64,000 bases of DNA from Atrichornis clamosus (Eukaryota > Chordata > Aves > Passeriformes > Menuridae). A program made the translations under genes and the position numbers. Numbering within the stretch: the stretch's first letter is position 1; each line of letters begins with the position of its first letter. The stretch spans positions 38,940-102,939 of the forward strand of contig WBMZ01002688.1 of assembly GCA_013400975.1 (NCBI GenBank), in the 5' to 3' direction. Below the pieces are notes generated by a model. It saw only the letters and a list, made by a program, of their open reading frames with translations, did not search any database and had not been told where the DNA came from. Shown here one piece after another: positions 26,301 through 33,871 of the stretch.

Positions 26301-26798
26301 TCATGGCAGTATTTCACCACCCTGCGTTTGCTGTGGCTACTCCCTTGTACACTGCCACAGGCTACAAGCATATTCCCAAATAGCAGCCACTGCACAGCTT
26401 GGAGGGTGAAACCAGTAAGAGCACAGTCACCCAGCTCTGTCTAAGGTCAGGGCCTGACACGAGCTGGTGACAGTTCTGGGACAAGAGTCAGCAACCCATT
26501 GCTCAAGTCTTTGGTTCATTGGCCTCAGTGCACAGGAAACAGTGTGTACTCCACTGCTGTGCCTGATGATTCCTGGGAGGAGTCACAGCAAGCAACCTGC
26601 CTTATCTGCTTACTGATACTTTCTGATACTCTTCTGCTGTATTTCTGTCCCTCTAGGCAGCCAGCCGTTGGAAACCTTGTGGAGCTTGTGCTGGAAAACA
26701 CACTGCAGAATATCGTGATTGAAGCCAGCCGTGGGGAGGTGGTCCTGACAGCCCGATCCAGGATCATTGCTCTACCCCCCAACCCTTCCAGAAGGTAG
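141..26798 (+). CDS. CFAP65: CFAP65 (CCDC108), cilia and flagella associated protein 65, 5' partial
   Basis: CFAP65 is a large protein of Ig-like ASH/MSP-type beta-sandwich repeats. It belongs to the central-pair apparatus of motile axonemes; the Chlamydomonas homologue FAP65 is in a C2 projection, and human loss causes sperm flagellar defects. I traced 28 exons with GT-AG borders: 141-307, 1389-1588, 2195-2340, 3448-3670, 3980-4245, 5452-5652, 6067-6429, 7154-7291, 8164-8409, 8813-9037, 9309-9461, 10707-10872, 11437-11565, 12066-12291, 13211-13339, 13623-13799, 14479-14545, 18328-18438, 19221-19412, 20168-20326, 21645-21788, 22233-22349, 22940-23077, 23578-23643, 24455-24669, 25036-25176, 25699-25977, 26657-26798. 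They sum to 4,926 nt, all phases agree, and the frame stays open for 1,641 residues to TAG at 26796-26798. The translation follows the human protein I know from residue about 220 to near its end. No frameshift or premature stop was seen, so the gene looks intact. The 5' end is outside the window. Confidence 0.95.
3448..4245 (+). CDS. CFAP65: CFAP65 exons 3448-3670 and 3980-4245 (window residues 172-334)
   Basis: These two exons encode further ASH-type modules. Landmarks are [16 protein letters not shown], the CIRFQPQ strand and [17 protein letters not shown], then [20 protein letters not shown] and [19 protein letters not shown], which correspond closely to the human FSWVNLGERS and FQPTHPI segments. 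The recurring (T/R)F(R/Q)P(T/K) motif marks the penultimate strand of each beta-sandwich. The first exon ends in phase 1 after TGT AAA G and the next resumes with GT, restoring Gly. Confidence 0.93.
4366..5132 (-). mobile_element. CR1 LINE fragment, antisense in CFAP65 intron
   Basis: A truncated CR1 non-LTR retrotransposon lies in the intron between 4246 and 5451, in antisense to the host gene. Its 3' end is at the left, where the plus strand reads ATCATAGAATCGTTAAGATT, a diverged complement of the CR1 octamer-repeat tail. From 5015 back to 4578 the minus strand keeps a 145-codon open stretch matching the C-terminal part of the CR1 reverse transcriptase ORF (for example [16 protein letters not shown] and [18 protein letters not shown]). 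It is 5' truncated and cannot move. The right boundary is approximate. Confidence 0.9.
5452..6429 (+). CDS. CFAP65: CFAP65 exons 5452-5652 and 6067-6429 (window residues 335-522)
   Basis: The first exon holds one of the most conserved stretches of the family: [13 protein letters not shown], then [20 protein letters not shown] and a lysine-rich helix ending in GALMLPPE. The second, at 363 nt the longest coding exon here, begins [20 protein letters not shown] and encodes a complete module with [30 protein letters not shown] and [15 protein letters not shown]. The split between exons is in phase 0. The donor at 5653 is GTATGA and the acceptor before 6067 is CCTGTAG. Confidence 0.94.
7154..9461 (+). 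CDS. CFAP65: CFAP65 exons 7154-7291, 8164-8409, 8813-9037, 9309-9461 (window residues 523-776)
   Basis: These four phase-0 exons span the region annotated as the MSP-like domain in the human protein and the next modules. Landmarks: [20 protein letters not shown] and [11 protein letters not shown] in the first; [16 protein letters not shown] and [15 protein letters not shown] in the second; [20 protein letters not shown] with LVFTWKIRQ in the third; [15 protein letters not shown] and [13 protein letters not shown] in the fourth. The pattern of a strand ending in a hydrophobic-W core and a Pro-Gly turn before the F(T/Q)P strand repeats in each module. All junctions keep the frame. Confidence 0.93.
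10212..10562 (+). mobile_element. CR1 LINE 3' fragment, sense in CFAP65 intron
   Basis: A 5'-truncated CR1 copy of about 350 bp inserted in the sense direction in the intron between 9462 and 10706. It begins inside the conserved NYLKGGCS segment of the CR1 ORF2 C-terminus (CAACTATCTGAAAGGAGG) and ends with the diagnostic octamer tail GATTCTATGATTCTAT at 10547-10562. It sits about 145 bp from the next CFAP65 exon at 10707. The left boundary is approximate. Confidence 0.93.
10707..12291 (+). CDS. CFAP65: CFAP65 exons 10707-10872, 11437-11565, 12066-12291 (window residues 777-949)
   Basis: The first exon opens a module with [20 protein letters not shown] and [10 protein letters not shown], a close match to the human ELAFGNVLVNS and NDGNCTLYY strands. 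The second encodes a short strand-rich segment ([20 protein letters not shown]). The third contains a family-specific block with no ASH character, [20 protein letters not shown] followed by [10 protein letters not shown], nearly identical to the human WRLFSLDLLNSYLERDPTP. Its acceptor is AAG (12063-12065) behind a good pyrimidine tract. Phases are 1, 1 and 2. Confidence 0.92.
12490..12762 (-). mobile_element. CR1 LINE fragment, antisense in CFAP65 intron (first of two)
   Basis: This segment of the intron 12292-13210 resembles the complement of the CR1 3' region. The plus strand shows diverged versions of the usual motifs: CCCCTTGCTCAAAGCAGGGA, AGGTTGCCTAGGGCC, TGAATATCTCTGAGGATG and AACCCAGGTCTCTTAGT. 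It is old and lacks any open frame. The boundary with the next fragment near 12765 is marked by the restart of a 3'-end-like sequence. Confidence 0.8.
12768..12965 (-). mobile_element. CR1 LINE fragment, antisense in CFAP65 intron (second of two)
   Basis: Directly after the previous fragment a second CR1 3' end starts in the same antisense direction: ATCATGGAATGGTTTGGGC, CTTAGAGATCATCTAGTTCC, then a piece resembling the part of CR1 further inside (CCTGCTCCAGTATGACAGTG and CCTCCCTGTACTGGGG). The motif order jumps, so an internal deletion is likely. It ends about 250 bp before the exon at 13211. Confidence 0.75.
13211..14545 (+). CDS. CFAP65: CFAP65 exons 13211-13339, 13623-13799, 14479-14545 (window residues 950-1074)
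   Basis: These exons encode one ASH module. The first has [20 protein letters not shown] and [12 protein letters not shown], matching human PVLTPLRLDFNFGAAP. The second continues [15 protein letters not shown] and ends in [20 protein letters not shown], and the short third exon (67 nt) gives [20 protein letters not shown]. The Trp codon is split across the first junction (phase 2) and an Arg codon across the second (phase 2). The donor at 14546 opens the largest intron in the window, 3,782 bp, in which I recognised no repeat family. Confidence 0.92.
18328..20326 (+). CDS. CFAP65: CFAP65 exons 18328-18438, 19221-19412, 20168-20326 (window residues 1075-1228)
   Basis: The first exon encodes [20 protein letters not shown], matching human LNFIGVTVKPEQKYVHFTST. 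The second, [20 protein letters not shown], continues to [12 protein letters not shown], again the ASH FSP-x-E-A-K signature. The third, [20 protein letters not shown], ends in a diverged Pro-rich linker. All three junctions are in phase 0, and conservation falls sharply after GVGYNPN, as in the human protein. Confidence 0.93.
21645..23643 (+). CDS. CFAP65: CFAP65 exons 21645-21788, 22233-22349, 22940-23077, 23578-23643 (window residues 1229-1383)
   Basis: The first two exons encode the last clear Ig-like module: [29 protein letters not shown], then [20 protein letters not shown]. The third changes character to a charged helix, [20 protein letters not shown], followed by TITEKD, which matches the human KELQEWKDEKVRQEVEFTIT and may form a short coiled coil. 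The fourth (22 residues) is a low-conservation linker that ends in the conserved RKYK. All junctions are in phase 0. Confidence 0.91.
24455..26798 (+). CDS. CFAP65: CFAP65 C-terminal exons 24455-24669, 25036-25176, 25699-25977, 26657-26798 (window residues 1384-1641)
   Basis: The C-terminal tail is mostly disordered with three conserved islands: TLPPIKN at the start, a helix [20 protein letters not shown] running into [11 protein letters not shown] across the 25176/25699 junction, and finally [20 protein letters not shown] followed by [15 protein letters not shown]. The four exons join in phase 2 each time. The human protein, as I recall it, carries a long glutamate run between the second and third island; here that space is a short Ser/Lys-rich segment with no Glu run. 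The stop TAG at 26796-26798 ends the protein some 30 residues earlier than the human one. GTAGCA at this point is a weak donor, so a further exon cannot be excluded. Confidence 0.88.
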
Positions 26799-27915
26799 CA
26801 GTGTCTGTGCTCTGGGTGGGGGCAGGACCTGTCCTTAACATGTCAGGCTGAAGCACAGCCCATTTTCTAGACCATGTAGATTAGCTGAATCCCCGCCTAT
26901 CAATGCCAAGGTTGCCTGTGCAAAAGGGGGAATCCACTCCCAAAATCTCTGCCCCTTCTTGGCTTGTCCTGAGCCACAGAGCAGAGGTGGTACTGGTGCA
27001 TACCTTCTGTGAACCTGAGACCCTCATGTAGCTCTGGAGCAAGACCCTATAGGCAAACAGCTGGCCTGAAGCACTGGAGAGCCCAGCACAAGGATGGTCT
27101 TTTGGGAAAAGGAGTCAAGGAGCAGGCAGCACAGCCTCAGACAACAGAAAGGGGGCAAAGCTTTCATAGTTCAAGATGATGTGGGATCTACTTAGGTTGA
27201 GCGAATGGCCACTGGTGGGGGAAGTAGATTTGGGGCTGAGGGAAAAGCATGAGGGTTTGTCCTAGCTTGAGCAGAAGTGCAGGGAGATGGGATTGAGGGT
27301 TAATGGGAGAGGATTGTTGGATGGAGATGTCATCTCCAGAGCTGCAATCTCTTCTTCTTCAGAATCACCAATCTGGCACCCCCACCCTCCAGACCATAGC
27401 TGCTGGGCACTGTGCTGCTTGAGCTCTTCAAGCAGCTCTCTCCATTCTTCATTCCATCCCTGCGATGTCCAGAGCAACTCTGACCCTCCCACGCCATGAC
27501 TTTAGCTCAGCATGCTGGCTTCCTCTGAGGAGGTACGTCCTGCTTATGTTCTCAGCTCCAATCTGAATCGTCTGACAACTCCACAGCGAAGTTCATGAGA
27601 TCTCTCCTTTCTGTGGCTGGCCACATCATCGGAGAAAAACTCTATGCTGTGGGGAGCACATGGACAAGCTCTGTGACAATTCCCGCTATCCTCAGTCTGT
27701 ACCAGCTGAGAGGAGTGGAATCTGCTTTGAAATCTAGCTGAGGAAGGACTGACAGCTGGGCAATGAGGTGATGACATCAGTAGGATGCAGGTACTGAATC
27801 CTCCTCCCCTCCTTGCTCCAGTGGCTGCTGCAGGTTCCCCTTACAGTGACCAGCCCGAGAGGGTGGCTGCAGCACCATCAACACACTTGGTAACCCAATA
27901 AAAGCAACTTGACCT
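26799..27915 (+). other. CFAP65: Probable CFAP65 3' untranslated region
   Basis: No coding exon is recognisable after the TAG. The first canonical AATAAA on the plus strand after it is at 27897-27902, giving a 3' UTR of about 1.1 kb if the last exon is unspliced. This is an inference from position; short ORFs in the interval look random. Confidence 0.5.
27897..27902 (+). terminator. Candidate CFAP65 poly(A) signal AATAAA
   Basis: A canonical AATAAA hexamer, 1,099 bp after the CFAP65 stop, and the first on this strand in that interval. Cleavage would be expected 10 to 30 nt downstream, where CAACTTGACC occurs. Confidence 0.5.
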
Positions 27916-30900
27916 CGAGACAGAGACACCACGTGTAACATACGTAATTCATGCGTCTGGGTTTGTGAGCCCTGGACAAGATCTTCCCTTTTCAAACTGC
28001 AAGGCTCTCACCCGGGGAAGGGAATACTTTGAGCCTGGGGGGTCTGTCAGGCTATGAGAGGTGTCGCAGTGAAGGAGCAGGTTTGTCACAGCCAAGAGGT
28101 GGCAGTGTGAGTTGTGAGAAATCCCAGCGGCCAGCACAGAGCTGAGACTGGTGCTGAGACCCATCTGCTGCTCCCAGGCAGGAGCTGCAGGATTGGCTGT
28201 GCCAGGCAGTGGGGCTGGGTTTGCAGCAAGTCCCCTGTTCTGCAGCCCTACTGTGGGCTCTGCAATGCTGGGCTCACCAAGCTGCCCAGCTCTGGTGAGG
28301 ATGCAGCTCTGGTGTCCCCCTCAAAACCCTCAGGCCCTGTTTCCCAGTGCCAGGACCCAGCCAAGACCAGAGCTGCATCTCCTTCCCTTGCAGCTTAAGA
28401 GAAGACTGTCCACAAGGTGCTGTGGAGGACTTTTGCCCTGCTCAGCAGAGGGCATATGCCTGCTGTGCCTGAGGTACCACAGCTCACCCAGCTTCAGCCC
28501 ACACTCCTACTCTCTGTGCAGGAGCCCTGCGTGCTCAACTGTTACTAAGCCCCAGGGCCAAGCTGTTCCTGCTGTCAGAGATACAGCAGAGGCACTGCCA
28601 GCTCCTGAACTCAGCCTGAGTGCCTCCGGCCTTCACATGGGTCCTGGATCCCTCTCATGAGAAGTGCAGACCCTCTCCTCCCTTCCCAGTACTCTTTGTG
28701 CCAGATCTCCTATGTCACAGCAGTCTTTCTGTATTCCTTAGGGCTTTGGCTAGTGCTGAACAGATAACGGGGAACCACTTGGTTCCTCCACAGCTCAAAG
28801 CAGCAGCACGCCCTGGCTGTTCAGTCCGCTTGGAGTGATTCTTCTTGGTCTATGCTCATCACTAGGATTTGTTCACTGCAGATGCTCTGTAGTCCTGCAA
28901 CAGACTTCCCAAATGGATAGCAAAGGCAGGGGCAGAACCTCACCATTGCCCTAAAGCTGCCCATGGGCAGCCTGGATCAGTGGTGACAGGGTCAGTCAGG
29001 TTGTCTATCCTCAGACCTCCTGTGTGATCTAATGCTCTTTGGGCTGCATCACTGCAGCTGCATCACTGCATCCTCTACCTGGAGGAGTTAGCAGGGGAAA
29101 TGCTGTGTGTTAGTCTGGTATAATACCCAAAAGCAAATGGAGGGAGCCCAAGAGCCGTGACATCTGCAGGGAATTATTTTTTGTCATTAAAGCTCCTATC
29201 CTCTCCACTCTCCCGTGCTCCCAGCCAGGACCTGAAGAAAACAGAACTCACGCTGTATTTGCCTGTTGGAGCACTATTAGAGGGAAATTCACTTGTCTGA
29301 TCACTCTATTAGGAGAGATCCCAAAGATGGTGCTCTAAACAACAGAAGAGTTAGGGATACAGATTTGAGAGCTACCTACACCTCTGAGAGAGAATTTTTT
29401 TCTTCTCTCAGCTCTTTTTAGGGGCTGTGAGATGGTGGCATGTCACCTCTGTTGTAGCTCTTGTCTGGTGTCTGTCAACCAGAACCCTCTGCATGCGCTT
29501 AGCAAATACAGTCGCAGCTGTCACATACTTTCCTTCTTTTATCCTCATCCTAACATATAAATACACCAGGGGTAGCCTCTTTCCCGCATTGGGGTACTTT
29601 GCTATTCCTCTTCTCAGGCTGAGAACTAGACCCTGACCCTAGTTTTGGAAAACACTTTCACGTGTGACCGAACCACATCACTGTCCCGTTAGCAAAGGGA
29701 GACAGCAGCATCCCCAGGCACTGCTGGGGGTGAGCTCTGCATAGTGTGGAGCCTACAGCGATGTACTCACCGCGGCGGGGGATCCTCCCTCACTTGGACC
29801 TTGGGGACAATGGTGAGGTGAAATATGGTCAGAGATGTGCACAGCTGTCAGGGAGGGCTTTTCGTTTAGCAAGGGGCTTTGTTAGTACCCACTGCCAAGA
29901 GCAATGAACAGTGGGACTGTAGAAGAGCCAGACTCACAGCCCAGCTCAACTCCCAAAAGAGGGGACAAGTCCTGCTTCTGCTAACCACATCTGGGTCTCA
30001 GGCAGGAGGAAGTTTGAGCTTGTTGTTACTGTCTTCTAAGGCTGGATTTGGCCCCTGCTCAACACAGCTGCATTTCTAATGCTCATTTCTCCAACAGAAA
30101 TATTGTAGATATCGGTCCTGCTCCTTCCCATTTGTGTTTGAGTGGTGAAGTGGTTGATGTTCCCAAGAGACTGGGGTTGGTGGCCAGGCCAGGCTCCAGG
30201 CAGGTATATGGCCAGCATGAGGATGGCTTGGCAAGCTCATGGGACTCCCCCTCTCCTTGTTCGAATTATCTGGAGCATTCAGTCATCAGGCAGTTAATGC
30301 AACACACAACAGGCGCTTTCTTCTTAACTGTTGCTCCTGGCTCCCAGGGAGGGGAGAAATGGCCTTGGGGCAGGTGGGCAACAGAAGCTCTCCTGAATCC
30401 CATTAAAACATTTAACACCTGCTGAATCGTGCCATTGTCTGGGAGATAAAGGGAAGGAAAGGGAACAAAGCTGCTCTTGGGCTTCCCTGACAGGGTGTCA
30501 GCAAGGCTCTGCTGTCCCATTGCAGCTGGGGAGCCTGAACCCCTTGCAAAGCCCCACTTGGCAGGTCTTTGTGTCCATGTGGAAAAGGCGCCAGTGTTAG
30601 GGGACAGTCCCCTGGGCACCCTGCTGCCGGTGTGCACAACCCCTGGAATCACCCCGTTCTCCCCCTGTATGGAATATGAGGTAGGAATCTGGAAAAATCC
30701 TGCCCTGATGAGCCTGCAATGTCTGAAGAGCAAAAATGTGAGGGTGATCCTCCCAAAGCCCTTGATGGAGCTGGAGAGAGACCGTTCACCCCGACCTCCT
30801 GCCTCCGAGATGCTGGGCTTTGCTGGCTCAGCTGTGTTGCTTTGGTATTTAGGAGTGGGGGCCACGCTTGGGTCAGGCCAGGGCACCATGCTGGCTCCTT

Positions 30901-32880
30901 ATGGACACAAGAGGTGCTCTGATGTGAGTCCTCCTGGGACAGTGAGGCAGCACAAGCTCTTGACTGCTGTGATAGGAGGCTGAGCCTGCCTTTCCGAGGC
31001 CAGCCCTGCTACAGGCACAAACGAGCTTGGTCCCTGTGCTGCCCACCTGCCTGGCAGGGAAGGGCACAAACATGCTGCCCCAGAGAGGCCAGAGCCAGGG
31101 CAGGTAGAAGACCTTCATTTTGGTAGCAGTCCAGTGCAGGGCACTCTGCAAGCTCAAGGGACCCGCTTTTCTCCTGTTTTCCTTAAGGCAGCCCTGCAAG
31201 GACAGTATTTGTTGTTATTTGTTTAGTGGTGGTATCCTGCCCTTGCAGGAGAGAGACCGGGCTGAGAGAGCATTTCTGACACAGCATATAGGCTTGGGGA
31301 TGTCCACTGGAACTGCAACAGCGGTGCACAAATACCAGGTGGTATTTGGGGGTTTTTTTGCTTCTCCTGAAAGAGGGGGAGGGAGCAGCCAATCAGCCTG
31401 TGCCAGGAGCTGCTGCTCCACTGTGCTGGTGCATGGCTGGGCAGGGAGAGGTGGGAGTCCTGTCCAGCGCATTTCCCATACCAGGAAAGGAGAAATAAGC
31501 AAGTCCAAGCATCATGTCCTGTACAGCATCAAAAGGAGGGGAAACATCACATTTCTTTTTTGTGCCACAACCCAGGGTGTTGGTGGTACTGCATTTCCTT
31601 TGCTGCCAAAACTACCAAAAAAGAGGATCAGGATAAGCAAGGGCAGCAGGTTGGCATCATTCTGGCCTCTCCCAGTGCCAGGCCTGGGGGACCCCAGCCT
31701 GCAGAGGCATCAGCAGGCAGGAGGCATGGAGCCTGCCTTTCAGAATCCTGTCTCTGAGACAGTCAAGTCTCCAAGGAAGAAGAGCTGGGCGGCAGTGGCT
31801 GCTAAGGATCTGCCACTATCTGCCACATTTGGGAATCCATTTACTACAACCTGCAAGCACACTCCAGCTCTGGAAAGAGCAGTGGTGATGGTTTCTAAAG
31901 CACACCCAGGACCAGGAGTCCTGCACGTATACACCGCGGGGGTTAAAGCAGTGTTACCCCCTTTCCCACCCACAAACACACCCATCTACACAAACAAACA
32001 GGCCAGTGCACTTGCACAAAGGAGCTTCTCCTGCCACCACTGCTGCGCTTCATGCTCTGTTATCCAAGGAGCTGCAGGTGCCAGAGTAACCGAGAGAGAG
32101 AGCCCAGCTCCTGCTGACTGGCTGAGATCAGCAGTGCTCTGTCAGGGCTGAGCAGGGTGGCTGGGCACTGCAGGAGTGTGTCTAAACTTCTCCTGGCCTC
32201 TGTGGGCTCTGCATGCTGCTCCCAGAGCCAGCACGGGGGTGTCTGCACCATTACCCTGCTGGGCAGTGACACAGCTGGGATACAGCAGTTCTGTGACTCT
32301 GGGATGCAGTGACCCACGGGGAGGCATGTGCACATGGAGTGAAACACATCCTGTTCTTGTGGCTGTGTTAGGACAGCTGGCTCCTGGCCCATGTGGGAAC
32401 GCTCCCAAAGAGAGCAAGCAGAGGTGGCTTTGTTGAGCTCTGCTTTGCTGCCTGACTCAGAAGTCTGTGGGCTCCTCTAAGTGAAGTGTGAGCATTGCCC
32501 TGGTGTGCCCAAGGGATTTTCAGCGTGCGTGGGGGGATTGGAGTGGGAGCAAGGCAGTCCTTGCTGTCACTGGCACTCAATGTCAGGCTGCTTGGGGTAG
32601 GCACTAGATTTGCTTTTCTGTCCTGGGACCTCACCACTCCCTCACCTTTCAGCAGCCCAAAACACTGCAAGAAAGTGACCACCATCCTAGAGTTGTCCAG
32701 GCAGGGTATCCTCACACCAGCTTCCCCTGGCCCCCTGCCCTTCCCTCATCCCTGCTGCAAAGTGAACCACGCAGGTGGGTAAAAAGTGACAGCTGGTGTT
32801 GTTCCAGTGCAGGTTAATGAATGTCTTCTCCTCTCCCCCACCACCTCCTCCTCCCCACCACCCCAGCACCCAGGCTCCTG
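27916..32880. other. Intergenic spacer, CFAP65 to miR-375
   Basis: About 5 kb without a recognised gene. I saw no CR1 copy, no tRNA-like sequence and no spliced coding pattern. It holds one long uninterrupted plus-strand frame (31120-32151, 343 codons) without any domain I recognise; its composition is low-information and rich in Ser, Pro, Gly and Arg, so I do not call it a gene. In human, as I recall, the same interval is only about 1 to 2 kb, so the bird spacer is longer. Confidence 0.6.
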
Positions 32881-32889
32881 GCTCCTATC

Positions 32890-33265
32890 AGCTCATCAGG
32901 CTCCCATTAACAAAGGCAGCCCTGGAGAGTTTGCATAGAGACCTGCTCTGCCTCTAATCTAGGTGGGCTAATCGCCTCCCTTGCCCAGCCTGCCTTCCCT
33001 GGGTCAATATTTGCTCTGAGCAAACACAGAGCCGTGACAGGTGTGCTGGGGAGAAGGCTCGCCGCCGCCAGCCCAGCCCTCTCGCCTGTCTCTGCTCAGT
33101 CACATCTCTCCGGCCCCCCGATCACCGGCCAGCCAGCGCTATTTTTATCAGGACTATAAAAGCCCTATCCAGCCAGCGTCACCCTCATTTTCTGCTCGTG
33201 AGCCAGCGGGGGAAGGTGAAGCCGCTCACCTGACAGCTGCCAGCGTGTCACCGGAGCCAGGTGAG
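32890..33265 (+). promoter_or_regulatory. MIR375: Putative pri-miR-375 promoter and proximal regulatory region
   Basis: A TATA box TATAAAAG lies at 33155-33162, about 650 bp upstream of the miR-375 hairpin, predicting a start near 33185-33192. Upstream are ACAAAGG-type and TTTGCAT (octamer-like) sequences near 32910-32937, two TAATC cores near 32955-32973, and a perfect inverted repeat TTTGCTCTGAGCAAA at 33010-33024 whose flanks give two forkhead-like half sites. Downstream are three E-boxes: CACCTG at 33227-33232, CAGCTG at 33234-33239 and CAGGTG at 33258-33263. NeuroD1 and Pdx1 input to the mammalian miR-375 promoter is known; assignment of these factors to the bird sites is inference. Confidence 0.65.
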
Positions 33266-33509
33266 CTGCTATAGCCCAGCACACCTTGGCTGGGGTCCTG
33301 CCTGCCTGGCAGGGAGCAGGATACCGGGCATGGAGAGCATCCTGGGGGCTTCCCCGGGACAAGCACTGGGAGTCTGATCTCACCCCCAAACTCAGGGGAA
33401 GGAAGAGAATGGGCTCAGGGGACACCATTCAGCCTGTCCCCTTCCCTTAACTCTTCTCTCTCACCTGTATTTTCCAATCCTTTCTGTTCCACTCCCCTCC
33501 TCCATTTAC

Positions 33510-33550
33510 TTTCTTCCTTTCTTTCTTCCTTCCTTCCTTCCTTCTTTCCC
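33510..33550. repeat. TTCC-type microsatellite
   Basis: A tract of CTTT and TTCC tetranucleotides on the plus strand between the predicted miR-375 promoter and the hairpin. It is imperfect at both ends, with about five uninterrupted TTCC units in the middle. Confidence 0.85.
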
Positions 33551-33806
33551 TGTTCTCCCACCCTGCCATGCCAGTTTAACCCGCCCCTGCTCTGTTTGGC
33601 TTTCCCAGGCAGCAGGTGTCAAGCATCCACTTTCCGGACTTTACCCCCGGAGGAACTGGTTTGGAGCAGCGGGTGCAGCAAGGACACCATCTCCCAGCCT
33701 GGAGGGACCCAGCTCGGGACGAAGGGTGTGGACGGGGCTGCTGACGGCCCACGGCAGGGCACCCCTTCAGCCCACACGATCCAAACTCGGAACAACTCTG
33801 CACTTG

Positions 33807-33871
33807 CCTGGCGTCGAGCCCCACGTGCAAGACCTGACCTGAACGTTTTGTTCGTTCGGCTCGCGTTAGGC
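33807..33871 (+). ncRNA. MIR375: miR-375 precursor hairpin
   Basis: The 3' arm at 33847-33868 is the complete 22-nt mature miR-375: seed UUGUUCG, core GUUCGGCUCGC, and end GUUA. The last four bases are the form I know from chicken; mammals have GUGA. The 5' arm at about 33811-33833 reads GCGTCGAGCCCCACGTGCAA and pairs with it through CGAGCC/GGCTCG, with a bulged T and a terminal loop around ACCTGACCTGAA. miR-375 is an abundant miRNA of pancreatic endocrine cells and pituitary that restrains insulin secretion and supports endocrine cell mass. Its position between CFAP65 and CRYBA2, on the same strand as both, matches the mammalian locus. No protein-coding host is visible. Confidence 0.97.
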
